Positions 1 through 7,747 are shown, counted from the stretch's first letter. The stretch: 40,788 nucleotides of DNA from Candidatus Aerophobetes bacterium Ae_b3b (GCA_005223085.1 NJBP01000012.1:1-40788), one strand, 5' to 3'. Made by a program: numbers and translations. The notes: generated by a model from the sequence alone, not told the origin.

Positions 1-135
1 GTTGACAGAGAGGTTGTAGCCATAGGGGGCACCGATCGCGGGGCGGACACTGCCGTGGTAATAAAACCTGCCCACGCCCAGAAGTTTCTTAGTCTGGAAA
101 TCAGAGAAATCCTGGCCAAACCCAGAAAAACTTAA
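1..135 (+). CDS. C-terminal end of a pyruvate-kinase alpha/beta-domain-like protein (partial)
   Basis: The gene is cut by the left edge; 44 codons remain before TAA. The visible tail has a glycine/aspartate turn ([16 protein letters not shown]) followed by a helix ending [13 protein letters not shown]. This is the ending I associate with small stand-alone proteins homologous to the C-terminal regulatory domain of pyruvate kinase. It is not the end of the complete pyruvate kinase found later in this window, which closes with a different sequence. Such stand-alone proteins have no established reaction. An opposite-strand frame is also open across this stretch, but its protein resembles nothing, so I prefer this strand. 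The identification rests on only about 40 residues. Confidence 0.6.
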   Translation, partial: VDREVVAIGGTDRGADTAVVIKPAHAQKFLSLEIREILAKPRKT

Positions 136-274
136 ATCTATTCTCAGTAGTCTAAAACTCCATTCTTCCCCATTAATTATTGAGCTGCTGGGTTTAATCT
201 TGGGAATCAATCTTTTCCGATAGTATCCTCTGGGGAAAGGGATTGTATCGGTTTCTATTTTGCTCTGTTCTGGG

Positions 275-303
275 TTGACTTGTAGATAAGCCTTGGTTAA
301 CAT
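275..303 (+). promoter_or_regulatory. Possible promoter of the URO-D gene
   Basis: TTGACT, 17 bases, TAACAT. Predicted transcription would start around 310, only a few bases before the ribosome-binding site, so the leader would be very short. That weakens the call. Confidence 0.35.
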
Positions 304-322
304 TTAAAGAGGGAGAACTAAA

Positions 323-1453
323 ATGACGGATAGACAACGATTTAAGTTGATTGCCAGGTGTGAATTGAAGGGTGAACTATTTGTTCCTTCTGATTTTCAA
401 TGGTTCTGGCATCAGACACTGGTTCGATGGGTAAATGAGGGGGCACCTCCGGAGATACTTTCCAACGAACACCGGGCAAAATTCTTTGAATTTGGCAGAG
501 TGGAAACACTTCCCGTTGTTTCAGGCATTTCAGATCTAGGACCGTCAGGAGGACCTCCCTATGTTGCACCCGTTATACCCCGCTATGAAAGAAGAGTATT
601 AAAGGAAGATCTGAGGACAAGGGTTGTCATTAATGAGGGTGGGGTGAAATACCGGGAACACAAGGATGACCCAGAGAAAATGCCCCAGTGGCTTGAATAT
701 CCGGCATCCAACAAAAAGGGATGGAAGGAGTACAAAAAAAGATTGGATCCCCACGCGGCCCTGCGCTGGCCCGCCTACTGGGAGGATTATGCTCGTTCAG
801 TGAGGGAGAGAAATTATGCCCTGGGAATAAACGTGGGGAGTTTCTTCGGTTTGCTACGAGAATGGGCGGGACTGGAGAATCTACTGGTTATGTTTTACGA
901 TGAGCCTGAACTGGTAAATGAGATGCTGGATCATATGGAGCAGTTTGAACTGGAGATCATAAAAAAAGTGGTGAGAGACGTTGACCTTGATTTTGCTTAT
1001 TTTTGGGAGGATATGGCCTATAAAAACGGTTCCCTGATTTCACCTCAAATGTTTCGGGAGTATCTAATACCCCGATACCGATCAATCACTCAACTTTTAA
1101 GAGACAACGGGATTAATATCATACTGGTGGACTCTGACGGAGATACCAGACAGTTAATACCTCTGTGGATAGAAAGTGGTATTAATGGACAGTACCCCTT
1201 AGAGGCAACGGCGAATATGGACGCGGTACGATTAAGAGAGGAGTATCCAAATTTCATTCTCATAGGAAATGTCGATAAACGCGCCCTGGCCAAAAACAAG
1301 GAGGCGATCGAGGAAGAGCTGTCAAAGAAAATACCCTATCTTCTCTCCCGGGGAGGGTATTTTCCGGCCATAGATCACTTTGTTCCCCCCGATGTTTCTT
1401 TCAAAAACTACCTGTACTACTTGGAGTGCCTAAGAGAAATGGCAGGAACTTGA
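323..1453 (+). CDS. Uroporphyrinogen decarboxylase (URO-D) family protein, methyltransferase type
   Basis: 376 residues with the URO-D barrel pattern: an EYPASNKKGW region before a long acidic helix, a middle segment with FFGLLREWAGLENLLVMFYD, then the family signature region VDSDGDTRQLIPLWIESGIN, an IGNVDKRAL strand, and a closing GGYFPAIDHFVPPDVSF segment. The N-terminal arginine motif of true heme-pathway HemE is not apparent, so I place it with the divergent URO-D proteins related to cobalamin-dependent methyltransferases (MtaA/CmuA type). Many of these transfer methyl groups between a corrinoid and a thiol; the substrate here is unknown. No corrinoid protein gene is adjacent. AGGGAG lies 9 bases before the ATG. 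The 3' end overlaps the convergent peptidase gene by 53 bases. The sugar importer downstream is separated from it by debris that includes a second URO-D fragment. Confidence 0.85.
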   Translation: MTDRQRFKLIARCELKGELFVPSDFQWFWHQTLVRWVNEGAPPEILSNEHRAKFFEFGRVETLPVVSGISDLGPSGGPPYVAPVIPRYERRVLKEDLRTRVVINEGGVKYREHKDDPEKMPQWLEYPASNKKGWKEYKKRLDPHAALRWPAYWEDYARSVRERNYALGINVGSFFGLLREWAGLENLLVMFYDEPELVNEMLDHMEQFELEIIKKVVRDVDLDFAYFWEDMAYKNGSLISPQMFREYLIPRYRSITQLLRDNGINIILVDSDGDTRQLIPLWIESGINGQYPLEATANMDAVRLREEYPNFILIGNVDKRALAKNKEAIEEELSKKIPYLLSRGGYFPAIDHFVPPDVSFKNYLYYLECLREMAGT

Positions 1454-2372
1454 TCTGCTTATACCATCTACGAATAACAAATTTTTTCTCCCCCTCTTCC
1501 ACTTTGTCTTCATAACTGTCAACAGGAATTCTCTTCTCCATAATTTCTGCTAGCACTTCTTTAAGTCGACGAATTCTAACCCCTCCTTGAAGTCCCTTTT
1601 TGTATTTGTCACAGTGTAAACAGCTTTCGATTACCTGCTCTTTATTAAGGATAACAACAACATGCCCTCTCCTTACGATTATATCTAGAGGCTCTACCTT
1701 TTTGATGATCTGATCAACCTTTAAGCCAGCTATCCGGACAGGGGCTCCATAGCTAACTAAACTACTTGTATTTCGAGGGGTGTAACCATTTGTAGCTTGA
1801 TAGAGTAGACCCGAGCAATCTACTCCTTTCAACATCCATTTATCCTGAACCCTTAAAGAAATTGAAGAACTCAGTCTATAAAAAGAGGGCATTTGAGGGA
1901 CACCATCTTTATAGTTGCCGCCCCCAAGGTAATTACTACCTTTGGCCGCTAGAAGATTTTGGATAATAGTTTGCTTTGAAGGTAGTATCTTTGGTCTTTC
2001 AGGAGGTTTTGTTTTCACCATTTTTACAAATCTGCTATCGATAAAATAACCTTTGTTCGTTGGGTAGGGATAGTCTTTTGTTGTTACTCTGTATATTATC
2101 CTCCCATCCTTGTTAATGATTTTTTTAATTTTAAATACTGTTTTGGGAAGAGCGATAAATTCTAATCCTTTAATCTGATTATCCTCGTCAAGGCGTAAAG
2201 TGCTCCCATCCTTTCCTCCAAAAACATCGGGAAAATCTGGAGTATGTAAAACAGGTGTAGGTAGGGTAGCGATGCCGTACTTAGCTAAATCTTCTGCAGT
2301 TAACCCCGAGTTTAACTCTCCAATTAGAAGGAAAGCAAAAATTACAACTGCTAGCACTTTTCTTAACAGCAT
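1401..2372 (-). CDS. Secreted NlpC/P60 (C40) family cell-wall peptidase
   Basis: 323 residues with an N-terminal signal sequence (hydrophobic core about residues 5-20). Residues 35-80 contain PTPVLHTPDFPDVFGGKDG, a leader region I recall from chlamydial-type NlpC proteins. The catalytic part has the Cys in KGVDCSGLLYQATNG (Cys186) and the His in RRGHVVVIL (His237), the usual C40 pair. C40 enzymes cleave D-Glu-meso-diaminopimelate-type bonds in peptidoglycan; the exact bond here is inferred. The C-terminal 53 bases overlap the convergent URO-D gene. The ATG lacks a clear SD sequence, so an internal start is possible. It may be read from the promoter at 2652-2680, after the HicB-like remnant. 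Confidence 0.82.
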   Translation of the reverse strand: MLLRKVLAVVIFAFLLIGELNSGLTAEDLAKYGIATLPTPVLHTPDFPDVFGGKDGSTLRLDEDNQIKGLEFIALPKTVFKIKKIINKDGRIIYRVTTKDYPYPTNKGYFIDSRFVKMVKTKPPERPKILPSKQTIIQNLLAAKGSNYLGGGNYKDGVPQMPSFYRLSSSISLRVQDKWMLKGVDCSGLLYQATNGYTPRNTSSLVSYGAPVRIAGLKVDQIIKKVEPLDIIVRRGHVVVILNKEQVIESCLHCDKYKKGLQGGVRIRRLKEVLAEIMEKRIPVDSYEDKVEEGEKKFVIRRWYKQIKFLPFLLGTPSSTGSF

Positions 2373-2398
2373 AGTCTATTTTTGTTGATCCTCGAGTT

Positions 2399-2581
2399 TC
2401 AAAAATACAGGATATTGTAAGCCTTTACCGCATGACTTGCCGACTCGGTCCTTTTTTCTTGGGAGAGTTTAGCCAATTTCTGCCCGGAGGTATACACTCC
2501 GTCTCGGGCTTTCTGGAAGTTGAACCGGGAAGCGGGAAAGGGATCTTCTTCGATCATGACTTTGAAAATATAAGTTTTCAT
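2399..2581 (-). pseudogene. HicB-like antitoxin remnant
   Basis: A 60-codon frame with AAGGAA before its ATG. It opens with MKTYIFKVMIEEDPFP, close to the start of HicB antitoxins. The middle, DGVYTSGQKLAKL, recalls the HicB 'GvyTqGkTleEA' stretch, but the hydrophobic core is lost and the tail is unlike the family. No hicA toxin gene precedes it. I read it as a decayed or shortened hicB. A short unrelated gene with a chance match is possible. Confidence 0.4.
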
Positions 2582-2651
2582 CTTTCGTTCCTTAATGATT
2601 GGTGGCTATTGGTTCTACAGAGCTCTAATGTTTAACTTTGACCTTTGTTTC

Positions 2652-2680
2652 ATCCTAAGGTTTAGGAGAAGGTTTGTCAA
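2652..2680 (-). promoter_or_regulatory. Leftward promoter before the HicB-like remnant
   Basis: On the minus strand: TTGACA, 17 bases, TAGGAT. It lies about 75 bases upstream of the HicB-like frame and could also serve the NlpC/P60 gene beyond it. Confidence 0.5.
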
Positions 2681-2682
2681 CA

Positions 2683-2757
2683 TTACGCGATTCTCACCAA
2701 GCGTTCTGCAAAGACTTGCGATTCGTCCAGTTCTCTGCTATTCTTTTTCTCGGCCAT
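2683..2757 (-). pseudogene. rpsE: N-terminal fragment of ribosomal protein S5 (rpsE)
   Basis: A strong SD (AAAAGGAGG) precedes an ATG that opens 24 codons, MAEKKNSRELDESQVFAERL followed by VRIA, then TAA. This matches the usual beginning of bacterial S5, where the acidic leader runs into (E)RVVRI(N/A)RVAKV. The match stops exactly where the conserved RVAKVVKGG core should start. No other ribosomal protein gene is nearby, so this is a stray 5' piece of rpsE with its own ribosome-binding site, not the functional gene. The call rests on a short stretch. Confidence 0.5.
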
Positions 2758-2801
2758 CATATCCTCCTTTTCGATAAGGGTTCTTGTTCTTAATTCTCCT
2801 T

Positions 2802-2831
2802 ATCTTGGAGGAAAGATGGCCTTTTTGTCAA
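2802..2831 (-). promoter_or_regulatory. Weak leftward promoter-like site before the S5 fragment
   Basis: TTGACA, 18 bases, CAAGAT on the minus strand, 45 bases before the S5 fragment start. The sequence after the -10 box (AAGATAAGGAGAA) partly resembles that after the repeated promoter at 22997-23024. Confidence 0.3.
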
Positions 2832-3004
2832 GGTCATCCAATTTTACAGAAATTATAGGGCTTAATCGATAAAGGAGTTTCCCCAATAGAACTCAAAACC
2901 TTTTTTGGTGAGATAGTTTTCACGATCCTGCTGCAATTTTGCTGCTTTTTCAAGAAATTGAAAAGTCTTTACTTTTCAGCAACTAAAAAAGAGGCAGAAT
3001 GGAC

Positions 3005-3033
3005 TTGAGAAAATGATATTTTTATGCTATAAT
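3005..3033 (+). promoter_or_regulatory. Promoter of the ribose-type ABC importer
   Basis: TTGAGA, 17 bases, TATAAT: a near-consensus housekeeping promoter. Transcription would start about 3040, pass through the URO-D fragment, and reach the ATPase gene after a leader of about 265 bases. Confidence 0.65.
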
Positions 3034-3063
3034 ACAATTAAAAGTAGGAAAACGACCGCAAAT

Positions 3064-3177
3064 ACACTCGGAGGTGGATATATTCTCGCTCCAGCTCATA
3101 ACATCCAACCTGATACTCCTCCAGAAAATGTTGTTGCGATGTACAAAGCAGCAGAAAAATATGGAAGATATCAGTGA
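3064..3177 (+). pseudogene. C-terminal fragment of a second URO-D family gene
   Basis: The frame reads NTLGGGYILAPAHNIQPDTP, then PENVVAMYKAAEKYGRYQ and TGA. This is the typical ending of URO-D family proteins (GGG(F/Y)I...HNIQ.DTP.EN). The intact URO-D gene of this window ends differently (GGYFPAIDHFVPPD), so the fragment comes from another paralogue. In frame, an ATG at 3013 opens 16 unrelated codons before the homology. The fragment sits just after a good promoter and before the importer operon. The promoter and importer may once have belonged to an operon with an intact URO-D gene whose body was deleted. Confidence 0.72.
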
Positions 3178-3305
3178 AATGAGTTCCTATGAAGATTCGT
3201 TTTAAAATCACGAAGATAATTCTTTTATAAAAAGAGGATTTGTATTTCTAAGAAGACCTATAGAACGACGAACAAATTATTTTACTGGCAGGCAAGAAGG
3301 TAAAA

Positions 3306-4037
3306 ATGAGGGAAAATAACTACACTCTTGAAATGAAAAATATACATAAATCCTTCGGCGGGATACACGCACTCATAGATGTGAGCCTGGAACTGAGGCA
3401 CGGAGAAATCCTTGGACTGGTGGGAGACAATGCGGCAGGTAAATCGACCCTTATGAAAATCTTGACCGGTGCCTATCAGGCTAATAGGGGGAGGATATTT
3501 TTTGAAGGAAGGGAAGTACATATCACCAATCCCCGAGTGTCAAGACAGGTTGGAATTGAAATGGTTTATCAGGATTTCGAATTGTGTCCGAATCTGAATG
3601 TCCCTGCCAATCTGTTTCTAGGCAGGGAAATTACAGGTAACTTCTTTAAGGCGCTTAAAAACAGGCAGATGGAAAACAAGGCGGTTGAGATCCTTGGCAG
3701 GCTCAAGATAGACATAAAAAACTCTAAAATAAAGGCTAACAGACTTTCAGGCGGCCAGCAGCAGGCCCTGGCTATAGGAAAGGCGGTTAGCTTCAATCCG
3801 AAGGTTGTAATAATGGACGAGCCTACCGCGAGCCTTGCGGTGATGGAGATAGAAAAGGTGATCGATTTGATCCTGCGTTTTAAAGAGCAGGGCATCTCTA
3901 TAATTCTTGTAACTCACAGATTGGACGATATATTCAAAGTTTCCGATAGAATTTTTGTCCTGAAGCACGGTCGAAGAGTGGATGTAAAAGAAACTTCGCA
4001 AACAAACAAGGATGAAATTATAAAACTTATGTTTTAA
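3306..4037 (+). CDS. Sugar ABC importer ATP-binding protein (RbsA/FrcA-like, single domain)
   Basis: 243 residues forming one complete ATPase domain. Walker A is GDNAAGKST (40-48), the signature is LSGGQQQALAIGKA (147-160), Walker B is VVIMDEPTASL (167-177), and the switch His lies in VTHRL. The family's usual RbsA has two such domains in about 500 residues; this one has a single domain like fructose-type FrcA, so it should act as a homodimer. The next genes are a BPD_transp_2 permease (29-base gap) and an RbsB-like binding protein, the same A-C-B order as rbs operons. Substrate is unknown, probably a monosaccharide or similar small molecule. SD-like AAGAAGG precedes the ATG. Confidence 0.9.
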   Translation: MRENNYTLEMKNIHKSFGGIHALIDVSLELRHGEILGLVGDNAAGKSTLMKILTGAYQANRGRIFFEGREVHITNPRVSRQVGIEMVYQDFELCPNLNVPANLFLGREITGNFFKALKNRQMENKAVEILGRLKIDIKNSKIKANRLSGGQQQALAIGKAVSFNPKVVIMDEPTASLAVMEIEKVIDLILRFKEQGISIILVTHRLDDIFKVSDRIFVLKHGRRVDVKETSQTNKDEIIKLMF

Positions 4038-4066
4038 GCTTAAGAAAAAAGTTTTAAGGAATAAAT

Positions 4067-5089
4067 ATGCATGTGAAAAAACATAACCGGCAGCTAACAT
4101 TAAGTGAGCGAAGAGAAGATTTTGTAAAAGTGGGCTTTTTAAAAAGCCTCCTGGTACACCCCGAGGCAGGTATAACTATTGCTGTCGTTATATTACTCAT
4201 CGTCTTCTCAGTTGCATCACCCAGTTTCCTGACGGCATACAATATTTTTAATGTTGCAAGAAATGTCGCGTCCTATGCTTTTATAGCCATTGCCCAGGCA
4301 CTGGTTATCGTTGGTGGAGGGATGAACCTTTCTGTGGGAGCCATAGGCGGGCTTGCGGTAGTCACGACAGGATATTTCATCGATGTTCAGGGTTTTTCTC
4401 CAGCGATAGCTGTTATTATAGCCCTTTTAGTTGGGCTGGCTGCCGGCGCATTCAACGGTGTAATTATAACCAAGATAGGTATCAATTCTTTCGTAGCAAC
4501 ACTCGCAACGCTGTTTGTTTTCACCGGTATTGTATACGGAATTACCAAAGGATATCCCTACATAAACATTCCAAAGTCTTTCACCATCATTGGAAGAAAG
4601 GGTATATGGGGATTGCCTTACCTTTTTTGGCTCATGGTAGTAGCTCTGGGCTTCATCTTTTATCTGTTTAATTTCAGACGCTTTGGCAGATGGCTTCTGG
4701 CGACCGGCGGTAGCAAGGAAGCAACGAGAGTATCGGGAGTCAATGTAGATAGGATAATTTTGCTTTCACATGTATTATCCGGCCTGTTTGCTGCGATTGC
4801 CGGTGTGCTCTGGGTCTCAAGGATGGGCTCCGCCCAGCCGGCAACTGGGCAGGACTGGCTTATCATATCATTTGCGATAGCAATAATCGGCGGAACTGCT
4901 TTGAGCGGAGGGTCAATTTCGGCCCTGGGCCTTCTCATGGGCAGTGTAATAATTGTTCTGATCAGGAATGGGTTGATCCTGCTCGGGGTAAATATATATT
5001 TTGAGCAGACTTACCTGGGACTTATAATCCTGCTAGCAGTTACTGTGGACAGAATAAGGGCTTTTTATTACCAGAGGGCAGGTATTTAA
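4067..5089 (+). CDS. Sugar ABC importer permease (RbsC-like)
   Basis: 340 residues with about ten hydrophobic segments after a polar N-terminus of about 35 residues. Diagnostic stretches include IAQALVIVGGGMNLSVGAIG, GAFNGVIITKIGINSFVATL, GGSKEATRVSGVNVDRI (coupling helix) and GGTALSGGSISALG, all characteristic of the RbsC/XylH family (BPD_transp_2). It forms the membrane channel for the ATPase just upstream and the binding protein downstream. Length is normal for the family. Confidence 0.92.
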   Translation: MHVKKHNRQLTLSERREDFVKVGFLKSLLVHPEAGITIAVVILLIVFSVASPSFLTAYNIFNVARNVASYAFIAIAQALVIVGGGMNLSVGAIGGLAVVTTGYFIDVQGFSPAIAVIIALLVGLAAGAFNGVIITKIGINSFVATLATLFVFTGIVYGITKGYPYINIPKSFTIIGRKGIWGLPYLFWLMVVALGFIFYLFNFRRFGRWLLATGGSKEATRVSGVNVDRIILLSHVLSGLFAAIAGVLWVSRMGSAQPATGQDWLIISFAIAIIGGTALSGGSISALGLLMGSVIIVLIRNGLILLGVNIYFEQTYLGLIILLAVTVDRIRAFYYQRAGI

Positions 5090-5163
5090 ATACTCAAGCT
5101 GCAGCAATAGGTGGAAGACTACTCCTATTTTTCAAGGTACCAAGAAAGGGTCAAAAATCAAGT

Positions 5164-5175
5164 AAAGGAGGTGAT
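5164..5175 (+). promoter_or_regulatory. Extended SD sequence not followed by a gene
   Basis: AAAGGAGGTGAT is nearly the full complement of the 16S rRNA 3' end. The only start codons (GTG at 5171, ATG at 5174) are too close for normal initiation and lead to a frame of 12-13 codons ending at 5212. The real SD of the binding-protein gene (AAAGGAGG) follows 35 bases later. It may be a ribosome standby site, a leader peptide or a relic. Confidence 0.4.
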
Positions 5176-5226
5176 GATAGCTACTTTAAAGGCAAGACCC
5201 TTAACCAATTAAAGGAGGACTAAAAA

Positions 5227-6249
5227 ATGAAAAAGCTTTCAATCTTACTGCTGACAGTAGTACTTACCACAGTATTTGTTTGGGTTGGCTTTGCGGCAGG
5301 CCAAAAGAATCCAGCTGAGTACAAAATTGCATGGTTCGCTCCTATACCGCACCCTTACTTTGATGCTGTAAAGAAGGGTATAGAGGCCTGGGAAAAGGAC
5401 ACCGGGATTGAAGTAAAAAAGGTAATAGGGCAGGAATGGACACAGAAGAATGAGAATGAAAATGTTGAGGCCCTCGCAGCGCTGGGCTATAAGGCCTTCT
5501 CTATCTATCCAGCCGACCCGACTGCAGCAAACGGCCTCTACGAAGAGTTGGTCGAACACGGAATATATGTGGTTAACTTTGGCGCAAAAACGACAGAGCC
5601 AACTCCGGCTTCATTTTACGTGGGCACAGACATAAGACAAGCTGCGCTGGATGCTGCGGAAAAGCTGTGTGAACTGTTGGGGTATAGAGGGAATATCCTG
5701 AATGTGCTTGAGATAATTGAAGATGTAAACACCATCGTCCGGGACAAAGCCATAAAGGAGGTTGTTGCAAAATACCCCGATGTTCACATCATTGGTGAAG
5801 TAGCCGACATAAAGAGCGTTGAGGAGGGCATGGAAAAGATTCAGAATGCCCTTGCGGCCCAGATCGAGGAGATCGATGGCGTTATCTGCACCGGTTTTAC
5901 CATTACGGTTGCGGCAACGATCATTCTTTCAGAGTTTCATGAGACGCAGGAAAAATATATTCGATTCGTCGGCATTGATGATGATCCGTCGGTGCTGAAA
6001 GCAATCAGGGAAGGTCTTATTGACACTACCGTTGCCCAAAACCCATGGGGAACCGGCTACATAAGCGTTGAAGTGTGCAAGCGCTTGCTGGACGGATGGA
6101 CACCAAAACCTGATGGTTACTCTGTTTATGCAGGGCACGTATTTGTTACGAAGAGGAATATCGATACCTATTTTGATGAGCTGGTTAATTTGACAATGGA
6201 TATTGGGGAGGGCCTGGAGAATAAAAACATGAACCCGCCTAAAGAGTAA
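5227..6249 (+). CDS. Sugar ABC importer substrate-binding protein (RbsB-like)
   Basis: 340 residues. The signal peptide has a hydrophobic core at about residues 5-22 and likely cleavage after FAAG/GFAA. The mature part is a type I periplasmic binding fold (Peripla_BP_4): KIAWFAPIPHPYFDAVKKGI at the N-terminus, ALAALGYKAFSIYPADP, the FYVGTDIRQAALDAAEKL helix, and FVGIDDDPSVLKAIREGLID near the C-terminus. This is the autoinducer-2/ribose/rhamnose-type subfamily; the true ligand cannot be told. A strong SD (AAAGGAGG) sits 8 bases before the ATG, consistent with the high expression usual for binding proteins. A hairpin follows the stop. Confidence 0.92.
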   Translation: MKKLSILLLTVVLTTVFVWVGFAAGQKNPAEYKIAWFAPIPHPYFDAVKKGIEAWEKDTGIEVKKVIGQEWTQKNENENVEALAALGYKAFSIYPADPTAANGLYEELVEHGIYVVNFGAKTTEPTPASFYVGTDIRQAALDAAEKLCELLGYRGNILNVLEIIEDVNTIVRDKAIKEVVAKYPDVHIIGEVADIKSVEEGMEKIQNALAAQIEEIDGVICTGFTITVAATIILSEFHETQEKYIRFVGIDDDPSVLKAIREGLIDTTVAQNPWGTGYISVEVCKRLLDGWTPKPDGYSVYAGHVFVTKRNIDTYFDELVNLTMDIGEGLENKNMNPPKE

Positions 6250-6289
6250 GTGGGTTAAGCATTTTCCATTAACGAAGGGCAAGGAGTCA

Positions 6290-6340
6290 AGGAAGGGGGG
6301 AAATTCCGTCCAGGAAGGCGGCTTAATTTCCGCCCTTCCT
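6290..6340 (+). terminator. Hairpin at the end of the sugar importer operon
   Basis: Arms 6290-6305 and 6325-6340 pair over 16 positions with one mismatch (19-base loop). The run after it (AGTTATT) is only moderately T-rich, so it may act as a weak terminator or an RNA-stabilising 3' end. Confidence 0.6.
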
Positions 6341-6350
6341 AGTTATTAAA

Positions 6351-6374
6351 AGGAGGTAAAAAAGTATGAGATAA
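6351..6374 (+). other. Strong ribosome-binding site with a two-codon frame (ATG AGA TAA)
   Basis: AGGAGGT, 8 bases, then ATG AGA TAA. The spacing is ideal, so ribosomes should initiate and stop after two residues. It could be the decayed start of a lost gene or a true minigene. No recognisable protein continues in any frame before the nitroreductase gene 100 bases on. Confidence 0.4.
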
Positions 6375-6473
6375 ACTGCTCTGTTTGTCGTCTTCCTGTC
6401 CCAAAGTGCGACATTCACTACTTTCTTCCAAACTAAAATCTGAATAACCGTAATGGCTAAATGAGGAGGAAAT

Positions 6474-7040
6474 ATGACAATAGTAGAGCTAATGAAAAAA
6501 CGCAGAAGTATTCGAAGGTATAAGATTTCACCTATATCTAAACACCTGATAAATAAAATAATAGAAGCAGCCAGCTACGCTCCGTCGGGGCTAAATCGTC
6601 AGCCATGGTTTTTTGTTGCGGTAAGCAATTCAAACTTAAAAGAAAGGATTCGTCAGGAGTGTGAGAAACACGAGCGGAGATTTTATGAACAGGTAAAGGG
6701 TAATTTTAGAGAGTCTCTATCCTTTTTTGACCTGTCACCTGTTAAATCTTTTCTCACGCAAGCGCCATACTTAATTGTAGTATTTGCAAAAAAGGAGGAC
6801 CCGTATTGGAAGGAATCTATATGGATTAGTATCGGCTACATGATATTGAAAATTGAAGAAGAAGGGCTTGCCTCCCTAACCTATACCCCACCCGGGATGT
6901 CTTTTTTGAATAAGATGCTCAGCATGTCGAATAACTATAAAGCAGTAGCTATTTTGCCAGTTGGATATCCGGATGAAAAAGTCAATTTGAGCAAGAGAAA
7001 ACGCAAATTAATTGGTCAATTGGTAAAATTTATTGACTAA
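6474..7040 (+). CDS. Nitroreductase family protein (FMN-dependent)
   Basis: 188 residues, normal for compact nitroreductases. It begins with the FMN-phosphate-binding arginines (KKRRSIRRYKISP), followed by EAASYAPSGLNRQPWFFV, the FMN-contacting loop. Towards the C-terminus a YTPPGMSFLNKML stretch precedes AVAILPVGYPDE, the usual end of the fold. These enzymes reduce nitro groups, quinones or flavins with NAD(P)H; the substrate cannot be inferred. AGGAGG lies 5 bases before the ATG. It is separated from the importer operon by a hairpin. Confidence 0.88.
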   Translation: MTIVELMKKRRSIRRYKISPISKHLINKIIEAASYAPSGLNRQPWFFVAVSNSNLKERIRQECEKHERRFYEQVKGNFRESLSFFDLSPVKSFLTQAPYLIVVFAKKEDPYWKESIWISIGYMILKIEEEGLASLTYTPPGMSFLNKMLSMSNNYKAVAILPVGYPDEKVNLSKRKRKLIGQLVKFID

Positions 7041-7172
7041 ATCATCACCTCTAAATCCTAAGGTTTGAAAAGTAAGGAAATCAAAGTATCTGCTAAAAGA
7101 GGCTTGCTTCATTCTCTCCGAGCAAATGTTCTTTATTGGACGGGTGCATATTAGATGGTTTAATTCGCGCTC

Positions 7173-7200
7173 TTGACAAAAAAATGGCGCATAGTATAAT
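7173..7200 (+). promoter_or_regulatory. Promoter of the RRM protein gene
   Basis: TTGACA, 16 bases, TATAAT: both boxes are perfect. Transcription would start about 7207, 210 bases before the coding region. Confidence 0.75.
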
Positions 7201-7416
7201 TAATTTGTGAGTCTCGTACAGAGCATGTGAATACAAAGAATAGTGCATGAAGACCAGGTAGTGACCATTTCTAAGTCTAGCGTCCGCTTCTTTATGTCTC
7301 ATCCTTTGAAGCCATCCGTGCTACTGACCGTCTAAAATCTCATAAAAAGACCTTAGACTAAGAGACACAAATAAACATGGTGTTTTTGGTAATGCTCAAA
7401 AACCAAGGAGGAAACA
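7201..7416 (+). promoter_or_regulatory. Long 5' leader of the RRM protein gene
   Basis: About 210 bases without a convincing reading frame lie between the promoter and the RRM gene. It contains a small stem (GTCTAA 7330-7335 with TTAGAC 7353-7358) and a TTTTTG/CAAAAA pairing just ahead of the AAGGAGG site. Long leaders are common in cold-inducible RNA-binding protein genes, so a temperature-responsive leader or autoregulation is plausible but not shown. The stretch 7041-7172 before the promoter holds nothing recognisable. Confidence 0.4.
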
Positions 7417-7722
7417 ATGAGCAAAACCCTGTACGTAGGAAATCTACCGTACACAATCACGATAGAGGAGTTGAAGGGTCTCTTCAGCGGATATAATACT
7501 GAGGATGTCAAAGTCATCACGGATCGCGACTCAGGTCGCTCTCGCGGATTTGGCTTTGTACACTTCAACTACGATGGAGAGGCCGAAAAGGCGATCAAAG
7601 CTCTCGACGGGCATTCGCTAGGAGACAGAAAGATCGTAGTGAACGAAGCGCGTCCCCGGACGAATCGGAACTCTGGAGGATCCGACCGATCCTTCAACAA
7701 ACCGATCTTCAACAGATGGTAA
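7417..7722 (+). CDS. RNA-binding protein with one RNA recognition motif (RRM)
   Basis: 101 residues: one RRM of about 80 residues plus a short Gly/Ser/Arg/Asn tail. RNP2 is LYVGNL (residues 4-9) and RNP1 is RGFGFVHF (about 44-51), both with the aromatic residues that stack on RNA bases. This is the small bacterial RRM type, best known from cyanobacterial cold-induced Rbp proteins. The likely role is single-stranded RNA binding or chaperoning in the cytoplasm. AAGGAGG precedes the ATG. A GC-rich hairpin with a T-run follows. Confidence 0.93.
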   Translation: MSKTLYVGNLPYTITIEELKGLFSGYNTEDVKVITDRDSGRSRGFGFVHFNYDGEAEKAIKALDGHSLGDRKIVVNEARPRTNRNSGGSDRSFNKPIFNRW

Positions 7723-7747
7723 CAGATCAGTAAGAATCATTAGGTCC

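Noticed and set aside
1-303. Open minus-strand frame of about 100 codons entering from the left edge (ATG at 303)
   Set aside because: Its protein resembles nothing, while the plus strand over 1-135 has a good pyruvate-kinase-C-terminal match; there is no convincing SD.
2862-2970. Minus-strand frame ending KKGFEFYWGNSFID and stop, possibly another gene tail
   Set aside because: About 36 codons, no family recognised; not distinguishable from chance, although the flanking debris makes it suspicious.
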